Below, in pieces: positions 14,838-24,208 of a stretch of DNA of 64,000 nucleotides (position 1 is its first letter; each line of letters starts with the position of its first letter). Below the pieces are notes generated by a model that made no database searches, was not told the origin of the DNA, and saw only the letters and a program-made list of their open reading frames with translations. The translations under genes were made by a program, and so were the position numbers. Source of the stretch: Isoalcanivorax indicus (GTDB lineage Bacteria; Pseudomonadota; Gammaproteobacteria; Pseudomonadales; Alcanivoracaceae); assembly GCF_003259185.1 (NCBI RefSeq), contig NZ_QGMP01000001.1, positions 310,001 through 374,000 of the forward strand, in the 5' to 3' direction.

Positions 14838-17711
14838 ATGACGATAACTCCCGATTTCTCATCCCTGCCCGGCTTCCTGGCCGAGGCCCTTGAATCCCAG
14901 TGGCAACGCTATGTCGAGGCCGGTGGCGATCTGCCGTCGGCCCTTCAGGCATCGCTGTCGACCGTCTGGGCCGGCTCCGATTACGTCGCTGAGCGCATGG
15001 TGCGCACGCCGTCGCTGGCGGACTGGCTGGTGCAGCCGGGGCGGCTTGATGCGCCGCTGGCAGCCGCCGCGCTACGTGAAGAGGTGGACGTTGCCCTTGG
15101 CGACGCCGACGACGAAGCGGCGTTGCAGGCTGCCTTGCGTGCGCTGCGCCACCGGCACATGACGCGCATCATCTGGCGTGACCTGAACGGCCAGGGCGAC
15201 TACCACAGCACGGTGGCCGACCTGTCGTTGCTGGCGGACACGCTGATCGACGCCGCTCTGAAGCGCCTGTATCAACGCGCTTGCGAGAAAGAGGGGACGC
15301 CGCTGGGGCCTGACGGCAAGCCGGTGCAGCTGGTTGTCTTTGCCATGGGCAAGCTGGGCGCGCGCGAACTCAATTTATCGTCGGACATCGATCTGATCTT
15401 TGCCTACGAGCACGAGGGCGAGATCGCCGACCATCGTCGTGGCATGACCCACCATCAGTTCTTCGTGCGCCTGGGGCAGCAACTGATCCGCGCGCTGGAT
15501 CAGGCCACCGCAGATGGCTTCGTGTTTCGTGTCGATATGCGATTGCGCCCCTGGGGCGGTGCGGGCGCCCTGGCGGTGGGCTTTGATGCCATGGAGGGGT
15601 ATTACGAGGAGCAGGGGCGCGAGTGGGAGCGCTATGCGCTGATCAAGATTCGTGCGGTGGCGGGTGATGTGCGTGCCGGCGAGCGCATGATCGAGCGCCT
15701 GCGGCCGTTCGTGTACCGCCGTTATATCGACTACGGCGCCTTTGCCTCGCTGCGCGAGATGAAGGCCCTGATCGAGCGGGAGGTCCGCCGCAAGGGTATC
15801 CAGTCGGACGTCAAGCTTGGCCCGGGCGGCATTCGTGAGGTGGAGTTCATTGTCCAGGCGTTCCAGCTGATCCGGGGTGGCCAGTTGCCGGGCCTGCGTC
15901 AGTCGAACCTGCTCAAGGTGCTGCCGCAGCTGGTGGAGCAGGGGCTGTTGCCGGGCGAGGTGGCTGACGAGTTGCGCGAGGCCTACGTGTTCTTGCGCAA
16001 CGTGGAGCACCGCCTGCAAGCGGTGGCAGATCGCCAGACTCAGCGGTTGCCGGAGAATGAGGACGGCTGGGTGCGCCTGGCCCGATCCCTGGGCTTCCGC
16101 GACCGACGCAGCTGCGAGCGCACGCTGGCGCGCTACCGGGAACAGGTGCGCTATCACTTCAGCCAGGTGATCGCAGACCCGGAAAGCGAACAGCAGGATG
16201 TGGAAGGCGCCGACCGGGAGCTGCTGGATTTGTGGCTGGGCCTGCTCGACGACGACGCGGCCGGGGAGATGCTTGCCGGCATCGGTATCGGTGAGCCGGC
16301 CCCCGTGCTGGAGCAGCTCAAGGCGTTCCGTGAAGGGCGTGCCGTGGCGAACATGCAGACGATCGCCCGCGAGCGGCTCGACCGCCTGATGCCGCGCCTG
16401 CTGGAAACCCTGGGCTATCAGCAGGTGGGGCCGGTGACCTGCGAACGGGTGCTGGCTTTCCTGGAGGCCGTACTGCGCCGTTCCGCCTATATCGCCCTGC
16501 TGGTGGAAAACCCCCATGCCCTGACGCAGCTGGTGAAGTTGTCGGGTGCCAGCCCCTGGATTGCCGAGCAACTGACCCGGCACCCGGTGCTGCTGGATGA
16601 GTTACTGGACGTGCGCACCCTGTATTCGCCGCCGCAGCGCAGCGAGCTGGATGACGAACTGCGCCAGCAGCTGCTGCGCGTGGCCGAGGACGATCTGGAG
16701 CAACAGATGGAAGTGCTGCGTCACTTCAAGCAGGCGCACCTGTTGCGGGTGGCGGCCTCGGAAGTGACTGAAGTGCTGCCCCTGATGAAGGTCAGCGATT
16801 ACCTGACCTGGCTGGCCGAGGCGATCCTGCATCAGGTGGTGTTGCTGGCCTGGAAGCCGCTGGTGGCCCGCCATGGTCGGCCGCACCGGGAGGACGGGCA
16901 GCCCTGTTCGCCGGACTTCGTCATCGTCGGCTACGGCAAGCTGGGCGGTATCGAACTGGGGCACAACTCTGATCTGGACCTGGTGTTCCTGCATGACGCG
17001 GACAGCGCGGGCAATACTGACGGCGACAAGCCGGTCAGCAACGAGCAGTTCTTTGCCCGGCTGGGCCAGCGGATTATCCATATCCTGACCACCCGGACCA
17101 TGAGCGGTCAGCTCTATGAGGTGGACAGCCGCCTGCGTCCCTCGGGCTCGGCCGGCCTGCTGGTCAGCTCCATGCGGGCGTTCGAGAAATACCAGCAGGG
17201 CCAGGCCTGGACCTGGGAACATCAGGCTCTGGTGCGGGCGAGGGTGGTGGCCGGGTGCGCCCGGGCTCGGGAGCGCTTTAACGCCATCCGCCAAGCCGTG
17301 CTTTGCCAGCCCCGCGAGGTCGAGGCCCTGCGCACCGATGTGCTGGCCATGCGCGAGAAGATGGTGACCCATCTGGGCAGCGGCCAGCGCAGCGAGCGCT
17401 TCCATATCAAGCAGGACCCGGGTGGTATCGTCGATATCGAATTTATGGTGCAATATGGCGTTCTGCGATGGGCTGCACAGCACAGTGACCTGACCCGGTA
17501 CACCGATAATGTGCGGCTGCTTGAAACCCTTGCGGTGCTGGAGCTGATGTCGGCCCATGATGCCGGCCTTCTACGGGAGGCGTACCTCGCCTTCCGGTCT
17601 GCTGCTCATCGACTGGCCCTGCGCAATGAACCCTCCGAGGTAGACCCGGCTGAATTCGCCGACCTGCGGGACGGCGTGCGGGCGATCTGGGGCAAATGGT
17701 TTGCAATCTGA
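14838..17711 (+). CDS. glnE: Bifunctional glutamine synthetase adenylyltransferase / deadenylase
   Basis: This 957-residue protein matches the usual size (about 946 in E. coli). It has two nucleotidyltransferase halves. The N-terminal one (deadenylylation) has GKLGARELNLSSDIDLIF, and the C-terminal one (adenylylation) has GYGKLGGIELGHNSDLDLVF; the GxxDxD metal motifs are intact in both. The enzyme switches glutamine synthetase off and on under PII control. It lies directly upstream of ilvE, the order also known from Pseudomonas. Confidence 0.97.
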   Translation: MTITPDFSSLPGFLAEALESQWQRYVEAGGDLPSALQASLSTVWAGSDYVAERMVRTPSLADWLVQPGRLDAPLAAAALREEVDVALGDADDEAALQAALRALRHRHMTRIIWRDLNGQGDYHSTVADLSLLADTLIDAALKRLYQRACEKEGTPLGPDGKPVQLVVFAMGKLGARELNLSSDIDLIFAYEHEGEIADHRRGMTHHQFFVRLGQQLIRALDQATADGFVFRVDMRLRPWGGAGALAVGFDAMEGYYEEQGREWERYALIKIRAVAGDVRAGERMIERLRPFVYRRYIDYGAFASLREMKALIEREVRRKGIQSDVKLGPGGIREVEFIVQAFQLIRGGQLPGLRQSNLLKVLPQLVEQGLLPGEVADELREAYVFLRNVEHRLQAVADRQTQRLPENEDGWVRLARSLGFRDRRSCERTLARYREQVRYHFSQVIADPESEQQDVEGADRELLDLWLGLLDDDAAGEMLAGIGIGEPAPVLEQLKAFREGRAVANMQTIARERLDRLMPRLLETLGYQQVGPVTCERVLAFLEAVLRRSAYIALLVENPHALTQLVKLSGASPWIAEQLTRHPVLLDELLDVRTLYSPPQRSELDDELRQQLLRVAEDDLEQQMEVLRHFKQAHLLRVAASEVTEVLPLMKVSDYLTWLAEAILHQVVLLAWKPLVARHGRPHREDGQPCSPDFVIVGYGKLGGIELGHNSDLDLVFLHDADSAGNTDGDKPVSNEQFFARLGQRIIHILTTRTMSGQLYEVDSRLRPSGSAGLLVSSMRAFEKYQQGQAWTWEHQALVRARVVAGCARARERFNAIRQAVLCQPREVEALRTDVLAMREKMVTHLGSGQRSERFHIKQDPGGIVDIEFMVQYGVLRWAAQHSDLTRYTDNVRLLETLAVLELMSAHDAGLLREAYLAFRSAAHRLALRNEPSEVDPAEFADLRDGVRAIWGKWFAI

Positions 17712-17741
17712 ATTCAACTGATTTTCGGGAGTGAAGTTGCC

Positions 17742-18665
17742 ATGTCGATGGCTGAGCGTGACGGTTTTATCTGGCTTGATGGCGAACTGGTGCCCTGGCG
17801 CGATGCGCGGGTGCATGTGCTGACCCACACCCTGCACTACGGCATGGGCGTGTTCGAGGGTGTGCGCGCCTATGAAACCGCACGGGGGCCGGCGATCTTC
17901 CGCCTGCAGGAGCACACCGACCGGCTGTTCCGCTCGGCGCATATCCTGCAAATGAAAATCCCGTTCACGAAAGAGCAGGTCAACGCCGCCCAGATCGAAG
18001 CCGTGCGCGCCAATGGCCTGCCGCACGCGTACCTGCGGCCGATGGCGTTTTACGGCAGCGAAGGCATGGGTCTGCGCGCCGCCAACCTGAAGGTGCACCT
18101 GATGGTGGCCGGCTGGGAATGGCCTGCCTACATGTCGCCCGACGCGCTGCAAGTCGGGATCAAGGTGCGCACCAGCTCCTACACGCGCCACCACGTCAAC
18201 ATCACCATGTGCAAGGCCAAGGCCAACGGCAACTACATGAACTCCATGCTGGCGCTGAACGAAGCGCTGTCCGGCGGCGCCGATGAAGCGCTGCTGCTGG
18301 ATAACGAAGGCTATGTGGCCGAAGGCAGCGGCGAGAACATCTTCCTGGTGCGTGACGGGGTGCTGTATACGCCAGAACTGACCTCCTGTCTGGACGGCAT
18401 CACTCGCCGTACCATCTTCACGCTGGCGGCAGACTGTGGTTATGAGGTGCGCGAGAAGCGGATTACCCGCGACGAGGTATATGTGGCGGACGAAGCCTTC
18501 TTCACCGGCACGGCCGCAGAAGTCACGCCCATCCGCGAACTGGACGGGCGCCTGATTGGCGAAGGGCGGCGTGGGCCGATCACTGAGCAGTTGCAGGCGC
18601 TGTACTTCGATACGGTGCAGGGCAAGGCTGAGCAGTATGGTGATTGGTTGACTTATATCAATTAA
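17742..18665 (+). CDS. ilvE: Branched-chain amino acid aminotransferase
   Basis: This 307-residue class IV PLP aminotransferase catalyses the last step of valine, leucine and isoleucine synthesis. It opens with DGFIWLDGELVPW and LHYGMGVFEGVRAYE. The PLP lysine is K160 in MCKAKANGNYMNS, and EGSGENIF matches the C-terminal cofactor loop. A GGGAG ribosome binding site precedes the ATG at 17742. It follows glnE by 30 bases and marks the left border of the LPS locus. ilvD of the same pathway lies at 2871. Confidence 0.96.
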   Translation: MSMAERDGFIWLDGELVPWRDARVHVLTHTLHYGMGVFEGVRAYETARGPAIFRLQEHTDRLFRSAHILQMKIPFTKEQVNAAQIEAVRANGLPHAYLRPMAFYGSEGMGLRAANLKVHLMVAGWEWPAYMSPDALQVGIKVRTSSYTRHHVNITMCKAKANGNYMNSMLALNEALSGGADEALLLDNEGYVAEGSGENIFLVRDGVLYTPELTSCLDGITRRTIFTLAADCGYEVREKRITRDEVYVADEAFFTGTAAEVTPIRELDGRLIGEGRRGPITEQLQALYFDTVQGKAEQYGDWLTYIN

Positions 18666-18822
18666 GACAAGTCGCCAGTCTGCTTGACTACCGCGTAAAT
18701 GGAATCAGTGAAACAAGGCGCTTCTACTCTTTTCATGATGAATGCCATGAGGGAGCAGGGGCGCCGAGGTATAAAGATGTCTGCCCCGGTCCCTGTCTCG
18801 TGTATGCGTGGAGCGCGCCTTC

Positions 18823-19548
18823 ATGAAAACCTATGTCATCAGTCTTGCTGATTCTCTGGAACGGAGAAGGGCCGCTGCGGAGCAGTTGTCGCAGGCCGGC
18901 GTGAATTTCGAGTTTTTCGATGCGCTTCGCTGCGATATTCGCCAGTTGGTGTATTTTTCCCGCTACGATGAACGAGAGTATGTGCTGAACTGTGGTAGGC
19001 CGGCCGCTATGGGAGAAGTCGGTTGTTATGCCAGCCATAAAATGCTCTGGCAGCGCTGCGTTGATGATGATGAGCCGGTCATGATCATGGAGGACGATTT
19101 TCTACTGGCAGATCATTTCCATGAAGCGGCTTGTCATGCGGAACGGCTTGTGCACGAATATGGGTATATCCGGCTTCAGACGGAACGCCGTGCGACGCGA
19201 AGGCTGGTCCGGCATGACGGGCAGTTCAGTCTGGTTCGTTATTCGAAAGTCCCACATAGTGCAATGTGTTATGTCATTTCTCCGTCGGTTGCCGCACGGC
19301 TGCTCCGCAGGGCGGATGTTCTCGATGCGCCACTGGATGTGATGGTCAAGAAGAACTGGGAGCATGGCTGCCAGATATACGGCCTGATGCCCTATTCTGT
19401 GAGCGAGCATTGTCTTAGCAAGGACACCACTATCCCCGGGCGGGCTCGCTACAAGAAGCCTGTCCTGGTGTCGTTGAGGCGCGCCATCAGGAAGCTGGTA
19501 TGGTTGGCTCGACAAAGACAGTTCGGCCGGCTCATGCCGGGGGATTAG
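18823..19548 (+). CDS. Glycosyltransferase family 25 (LPS biosynthesis)
   Basis: The ATG at 18823 (MKTYVISLADSLERRRAA) fits the GT25 N-terminus, with GGAG nine bases upstream; a GTG five codons earlier is an alternative. The 241-residue product carries the GT25 EDDF motif (MIMEDDFLLAD) for metal and nucleotide-sugar binding and a conserved GEVGCYASHKMLW segment. Members add galactose or other sugars to LPS cores or lipooligosaccharides. It is one of two GT25 genes in the locus (the other is at 30811). The composition is somewhat lower in GC than core genes. The sugar specificity cannot be read from sequence. Confidence 0.88.
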   Translation: MKTYVISLADSLERRRAAAEQLSQAGVNFEFFDALRCDIRQLVYFSRYDEREYVLNCGRPAAMGEVGCYASHKMLWQRCVDDDEPVMIMEDDFLLADHFHEAACHAERLVHEYGYIRLQTERRATRRLVRHDGQFSLVRYSKVPHSAMCYVISPSVAARLLRRADVLDAPLDVMVKKNWEHGCQIYGLMPYSVSEHCLSKDTTIPGRARYKKPVLVSLRRAIRKLVWLARQRQFGRLMPGD

Positions 19549-19557
19549 TCTCAGGAA

Positions 19558-20538
19558 TCAAGGTGTTCTCATGCTGGCGGCGTGCCTTCTTATGCGCCAT
19601 AGCCAAAGCTTCCGACGAAACAGTCTTTTGATGTTTCCGAATGACGAGAACAGCGATGTTATTGTTTTTGCCAGGGAGGGTTTTGTATGAGGGAAGCCGG
19701 CCTCCTGTGAGTAGCTTATGTAATGGCTGGTGAAAGGGTGAAAACAGATATCGGCCCAGGGCTTGTGCCCGCCGATAAAATGAACAATCTTTGGTGTCAG
19801 CCTGGCCTCCAGCAGTGCATCAGGCGGAAACTTCTTTAGCTGCTCGCGTTGCCTGTAGATGCCGCTCTGATGATTCCAGGCCAGCGGTAGCCTTTTCCAT
19901 CTCCCGCCTATCACGCCATTTAATACGCATTGGTCATGATACCGAATTTTTTCCGGGTGAGTGCGAATGAATTCCCTGGCCGCTGCGGGGATTCCTTCGC
20001 TCCGCCATGCGTCAAGGTCCACGAGCAGAACGCCGGAATTGAAATAATCAGCCTGGTCAAGGCCGGACTGGACGTATGCGTTTCGCGAGATATTTTCAAC
20101 CGCGCCAAGAGGGAGGCCATCAAGGCTGATATCCCATAGCTCACTGATGTCGCCGAGGACGATAGTGTCGCAGTCCAGATATATGGCTTTCTTGATAGAG
20201 GTGTCCAGAAGGTGCGGCAGCGAGATTCGAAGGTATGCAGCAGTACTGATATGTTTGCTGATTAACGCATCGGCATAGATGCTTGTGTCAGCGTCAAGAA
20301 AAGAAAATCTGACGCCAAGACCAGACAGCTTGGTATCCATCTGCCTTTTTGTCTCTTCGGTAATGCCGCCATCTATGCAAAAAAGGCGAAGCCTGTGAGG
20401 GGAGGCCGTATTCATGATCAGCGAGTAGAAAGCGACGGTCAGATACTGCGCATAATGCTGGTCACTGGCGCCGACAACCACGATATCATGATCGGGGCAT
20501 GCAGGTAGGGCGGCTGAATATTGCTCCTGGATGGCCAA
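19558..20538 (-). CDS. Glycosyltransferase family 8 (LPS galactosyl/glucosyltransferase-like)
   Basis: This 326-residue GT8 protein resembles RfaI/RfaJ-type core glycosyltransferases. It has the donor-metal DXD motif in IYLDCDTIVLGDIS (122-124), YFNSGVLLVDLDAWR and a C-terminal HFIGGHKPW, which are all diagnostic of the family. GGGAG lies seven bases before the ATG at 20538. It converges with the GT25 gene at 18823 (9-base gap) and diverges from the GT2 gene at 20761, leaving a 222-base region that should hold two promoters. The acceptor is probably the LPS outer core. Confidence 0.9.
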   Translation of the reverse strand: MAIQEQYSAALPACPDHDIVVVGASDQHYAQYLTVAFYSLIMNTASPHRLRLFCIDGGITEETKRQMDTKLSGLGVRFSFLDADTSIYADALISKHISTAAYLRISLPHLLDTSIKKAIYLDCDTIVLGDISELWDISLDGLPLGAVENISRNAYVQSGLDQADYFNSGVLLVDLDAWRSEGIPAAAREFIRTHPEKIRYHDQCVLNGVIGGRWKRLPLAWNHQSGIYRQREQLKKFPPDALLEARLTPKIVHFIGGHKPWADICFHPFTSHYISYSQEAGFPHTKPSLAKTITSLFSSFGNIKRLFRRKLWLWRIRRHAASMRTP

Positions 20539-20760
20539 TGGAACGACTCCCGGATGAAGCTCTGAAATGCTTGATCAGATGTTTATGTCAGATGTGCGTT
20601 GTGTGAAGGATGATATAGCGGAGGCCCGGGAAAGTACACTCGGGCCTTGAGCATGTCGGGTAATGTTGCTCGAGCTCCCGCGCCATGGCGCTGACTATGC
20701 CTTGCCGGACCTGTGTGACATACTTCGCAATACTGAATTCGGCAGGTAAGGCACTGGAAC

Positions 20761-21564
20761 GTGAGCCATAAGCACAGACATTCGTTATCAGTTTGCATTA
20801 TAACCATGAACGAGGCTGACCGCGTGCGGCGTTGTCTCGAGTCGGTGGCGGATCTGGCTGATGAGATCATTGTTTATGATAGCGGCAGCAACGACGAGAC
20901 GACAGATATTGCACGGGAGTACACCGATAAGGTGCGGGTGACCGACTGGCCCGGTTTTGGTGCCCAGAAGCAGCGTGCTCTTGATGAGGCCAGGATGGAC
21001 TGGGTGTTGTCCATTGATGCAGATGAAGCGCTGGATGAGCAGGCTCAGCAGGCGCTGAAAGACTTGTTGTCGCAGGACCATATCGAAGAAGTCGCATTCC
21101 GTATTCAGTGGGCAGTGATTCGCCATGGCAAGCGGCTCAAACATGGTCGCAGTGCGCGCGCTCCCCTGCGTCTTTATCGGCGCGAAGGGGCGCGTTTCAC
21201 GCCCGTTGCGGTGCACGAGACCATCGAGCACCCGCCAGGGAAGGTGGGGCGTCTTCCCGGTTATCTGCTTCACTATACTGCCCGTGATTACGGCCATGCT
21301 TTGGCCAAGAACGCCAAGTACGCCTGGTTGGGCAGTCAGAAGTACTTCGACAAGGGCAAGCGCAATCGCAGTCTGCTGGTGGTGTGCCTCCGTGCGCTAT
21401 GGACCTTCTTCCAGATCTATATCCTGCGTGGCGGATTCCTGGATGGCCGCATTGGCTTTATCGTGGCCATGAACTATATGCAGGGCAACTTTAACAAGCA
21501 TGCGGGCCTGTGGATCCTGAGTCAGGAGGAGAAAGCCCGCAAGCGTGAGTCATTGAAGAAATAA
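20761..21564 (+). CDS. Glycosyltransferase family 2 (WaaE-like LPS core)
   Basis: This 267-residue GT2 enzyme is read from a GTG at 20761 with AAGG nine bases upstream. It has the family entry SVCIITMNEADRVRRCLES, a YDSGSNDET donor loop and SIDADEALDEQAQQ for the DXD. Its pattern resembles WaaE/KdtX-type inner-core glucosyltransferases (beta-1,4-glucosyl to heptose I in Klebsiella and Serratia). The C-terminal third has a hydrophobic segment (FFQIYILRGGFLDGRIGF) that may contact the membrane. It is followed by the WavE-like genes. Confidence 0.88.
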   Translation: MSHKHRHSLSVCIITMNEADRVRRCLESVADLADEIIVYDSGSNDETTDIAREYTDKVRVTDWPGFGAQKQRALDEARMDWVLSIDADEALDEQAQQALKDLLSQDHIEEVAFRIQWAVIRHGKRLKHGRSARAPLRLYRREGARFTPVAVHETIEHPPGKVGRLPGYLLHYTARDYGHALAKNAKYAWLGSQKYFDKGKRNRSLLVVCLRALWTFFQIYILRGGFLDGRIGFIVAMNYMQGNFNKHAGLWILSQEEKARKRESLKK

Positions 21565-21690
21565 GCTGTCTATGTAAAAGATTGCTATTTCTGCAGCTCT
21601 GGACGTGCTGCGGCGCTTCCTGCTTTCTATGCTGTTGGCTTTGATGGTCCGGGCAGGGCCTGATCAGACAGCAGACGAGAAAGGAGGCGC

Positions 21691-22725
21691 ATGATTTCCA
21701 GCAAGGATATTACGGTCGTGGTTCAGGGGCCGGTGCACGCGTTTGCCGGTCGGCCACAAGAGGAGGGCATCACCCAACGTTGCCTTGCTTCCGTTCGGCG
21801 CTTCCTGCCCGAGGCGCGCCTGGTGCTCTCCACCTGGGAGGGGCAGGAGCTGGAGGGGCTGGACCACGATGAGCTGGTGCTGAGCCCGGATCCGGGCGGC
21901 AATATCGTCTCCTACAAGCGGGACGGGACGCCCCGTCGACTCAATCACAATCGTCAAATCGTATCCACTATGGCCGGGCTGAGGCGCGTTACGACGCCTT
22001 ATGCAATGAAGTTGCGCAGTGACAATGCGTTGTCAGGGTGTGGGTTTTTTGATCTTCAGCAGCGCTACAGGCGCCGTGGCGCCGATCTGAGGTGGTTCGG
22101 TGAGAGGGTAGTCCTGACCAATACCTTTACCCGCAAATATGCGAAGGGTTGTCGCGTCCTTTTTCATGCCAGTGATTTTTTCGCGTTTGGCCGCACAGAA
22201 GATGTGCTGGAGCTATGGGATCTGCCTCTTTTTCAGGACCTCGAGCCGGACGCATCCTTCCTGTCGATGTCCCAGCCTTACTATCCGGGCGCGCCAGAGT
22301 TCGAACGAGACGCCACACAGGACATATTCCTGAGGTTTGTAAACAAGCATATGTCTGCTTCCCTGGAACATCTGCTGGATAATGACGAGCGTCGCATGCG
22401 TGAATGGGAGCAGCTTCTGGCAAATAATTTTGTGGTGGCTGAACCGGAAAGAATAGGCTTGCATCTGGGAGCCAAGTTTCTGCAGAAAGTGCGTATCGCA
22501 AAGCGAACGGGTCGTGCAGGGTTTTACACCTATCCAGAGTGGCAATATCTGTATCAGCGTTACTGTGATCCGGAATTCCGGGTAGCAGAAGATATTTCTG
22601 ACAAGTTGAAGCGTCTGTTGCCACGTATTTATGGCGTATGGCTCAAGCGACTGAATGCATCGTTTTCGTTGCGAAAGCGCAAGTTGGCCTACAGGAATGC
22701 GCGGAATGTTTATGCCGGGCGCTGA
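21691..22725 (+). CDS. WavE-like lipopolysaccharide synthesis protein, copy 1
   Basis: This 344-residue protein starts ISSKDITVVVQGPVHAFAG and contains STWEGQELEG, YKRDG.PRRLNHNRQ and YAMKLRSDNA, the conserved blocks of WavE proteins named from the Vibrio cholerae core locus. The biochemical role is not established in the family; a glycosyltransferase-like role is assumed. A strong AAAGGAGG ribosome binding site precedes the ATG. Its 3' end overlaps the next WavE-like gene by about 20 bases. The two copies share the whole domain plan but are clearly diverged. Confidence 0.85.
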   Translation: MISSKDITVVVQGPVHAFAGRPQEEGITQRCLASVRRFLPEARLVLSTWEGQELEGLDHDELVLSPDPGGNIVSYKRDGTPRRLNHNRQIVSTMAGLRRVTTPYAMKLRSDNALSGCGFFDLQQRYRRRGADLRWFGERVVLTNTFTRKYAKGCRVLFHASDFFAFGRTEDVLELWDLPLFQDLEPDASFLSMSQPYYPGAPEFERDATQDIFLRFVNKHMSASLEHLLDNDERRMREWEQLLANNFVVAEPERIGLHLGAKFLQKVRIAKRTGRAGFYTYPEWQYLYQRYCDPEFRVAEDISDKLKRLLPRIYGVWLKRLNASFSLRKRKLAYRNARNVYAGR

Positions 22726-23773
22726 GCAGTTCACTATCGATAATGCAGAGATATCGTTTGTGGTGCACGGGCCGGTCCAGGGCACACCGGACCGGCCGCA
22801 GGACGAGGGTATTACGTCAAAAAGCATCCAGAGCCTCCGTCAGCATTTTCCCGGCTCGCCAGTAATCTGCTCCACCTGGAAGGGGCAGCCAGTGGAGGGG
22901 CTCGGCGCTGATGTAACCATACTGTCTGACGATCCAGGTCCGACGATCAGTGGTTATGATCGGCGCAATGAGCCCATTATTCGCAATCTGGACAGGCAGG
23001 CCTGTTCCGTACGAAACGGTTTGGCGGCGGTGAGCACTCGGTACGCCGTCAAGCTGCGGAGCGACAACATCCTGAATTCATCCAGTATTGTCAGGGTGTA
23101 TGAAAGGTACAGTTGCCCGGATCGGCGCCGTCAGGAGTATGCGCTGCTCCAGCAGCGCGTGCTGATTACCAACTACTGGGCATCGGAATACTCGCGTGGT
23201 CTGAGAGTGCCCTTCTTTTTCTGTGATTTCATCCAGTTCGGCCTCACCGAGGACCTGATGCGTATCTGGGATCTGGAGCCCTTTGATGATTATCAATGGG
23301 ATGCTTCATTGTCCGGGCGGCGCCAGCATGCACGGTACCCCTGGCCCCAGCGATGTGTCGAGCAGATCATCTACTCTCGCCTGGCGCGCCGCGCAGATCT
23401 GTGTGATGAGCTCGTTCACAAGTATGACCAGGGGCGTCGCGATCGTTGCAATCAGGCCGTGTCGGATGCGGTGCTGACGGGTAATTTCATTGTTGCAGAT
23501 CCTGACATGATTTCTCTGTATGTGCCTGAGAGATTGAGGCCCAAGGATAATTACAAGTACTACACCTTCAAGCGCTGGCAGCAGTTGTTCGCGCGCCATC
23601 ATGAGGGGTTTGCTTATGACAGGGGTTTCGCAGCAAGGCGGTTCCTGGTGCGAGTGGTGGCCTGGCTCAAGACCGGTATGAAAACCAGATTGCGCCTGAT
23701 GTCCCGCTCGATGAGGTGGAAAGCCCGAACGCGCAGGGGTTGCAGCCAGGCCATGAAGCAGAATCTGCATTGA
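22706..23773 (+). CDS. WavE-like lipopolysaccharide synthesis protein, copy 2
   Basis: The start is ambiguous between three in-frame ATGs at 22697, 22706 and 22712; 22706 is chosen for AGGA nine bases upstream. The 355-residue product repeats the WavE blocks FVVHGPVQG, CSTWKGQPVEGLG, YAVKLRSDN and FDDYQWDASLSG. It follows copy 1 with a small overlap, consistent with tandem duplication and then specialisation. Its C-terminus is rich in Arg and Lys, suggesting membrane-surface binding. Function is known only by family name. Confidence 0.82.
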   Translation: MFMPGAEQFTIDNAEISFVVHGPVQGTPDRPQDEGITSKSIQSLRQHFPGSPVICSTWKGQPVEGLGADVTILSDDPGPTISGYDRRNEPIIRNLDRQACSVRNGLAAVSTRYAVKLRSDNILNSSSIVRVYERYSCPDRRRQEYALLQQRVLITNYWASEYSRGLRVPFFFCDFIQFGLTEDLMRIWDLEPFDDYQWDASLSGRRQHARYPWPQRCVEQIIYSRLARRADLCDELVHKYDQGRRDRCNQAVSDAVLTGNFIVADPDMISLYVPERLRPKDNYKYYTFKRWQQLFARHHEGFAYDRGFAARRFLVRVVAWLKTGMKTRLRLMSRSMRWKARTRRGCSQAMKQNLH

Positions 23774-23836
23774 GGGGAATTTATCGCCAGGTCAGTAGTC
23801 GCATGGTTACGCAGTAGTGTTCAGGGCAGGAGAGCC

Positions 23837-24208
23837 ATGAAAAGGTTGGTGATTGATGTGGATGACACCATATGCCGCACCAGGCGGGGCGATTATGACC
23901 GCTCCACGCCGCGGGAGTCTGTGCTGAAAGCCCTGAGAGAATACAAGTCGATGGGTTTCCAGATCATCCTCAATACCAGCCGCAACATGCGCACTTATGA
24001 AGGCAATATAGGCAAGATCAATGCCAATACATTGCCGCGACTCATCCGTTGGCTCGAGTTACATGAAGTGCCATATGACGAGATACATGTTGGCAAGCCC
24101 TGGTGTGGACATGAGGGATTTTATGTCGATGACAAGGCTGTCAGGCCTTCCGAGTTTGCCAGCATGACCTACGAGGAGATTATTGGCCTTCTGGAGAAGG
24201 AGAAATGA
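23837..24208 (+). CDS. Small HAD-superfamily phosphatase of capsule/LPS type
   Basis: This 123-residue protein has HAD motif I DVDDT (nucleophile D7, acid D9), motif II in LNTSRNMRTYEG, and motifs III/IV in HVGKPWCGHEGFYVDDKA. There is no cap domain, as in phosphatases of capsule or LPS gene clusters. AGGAGA precedes the ATG. Its stop overlaps the start of the next gene (ATGA), so it is coupled to the two nucleotidyltransferase genes that follow. It probably dephosphorylates a sugar or polyol phosphate intermediate in that three-gene pathway. The substrate is not determined. Confidence 0.8.
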   Translation: MKRLVIDVDDTICRTRRGDYDRSTPRESVLKALREYKSMGFQIILNTSRNMRTYEGNIGKINANTLPRLIRWLELHEVPYDEIHVGKPWCGHEGFYVDDKAVRPSEFASMTYEEIIGLLEKEK

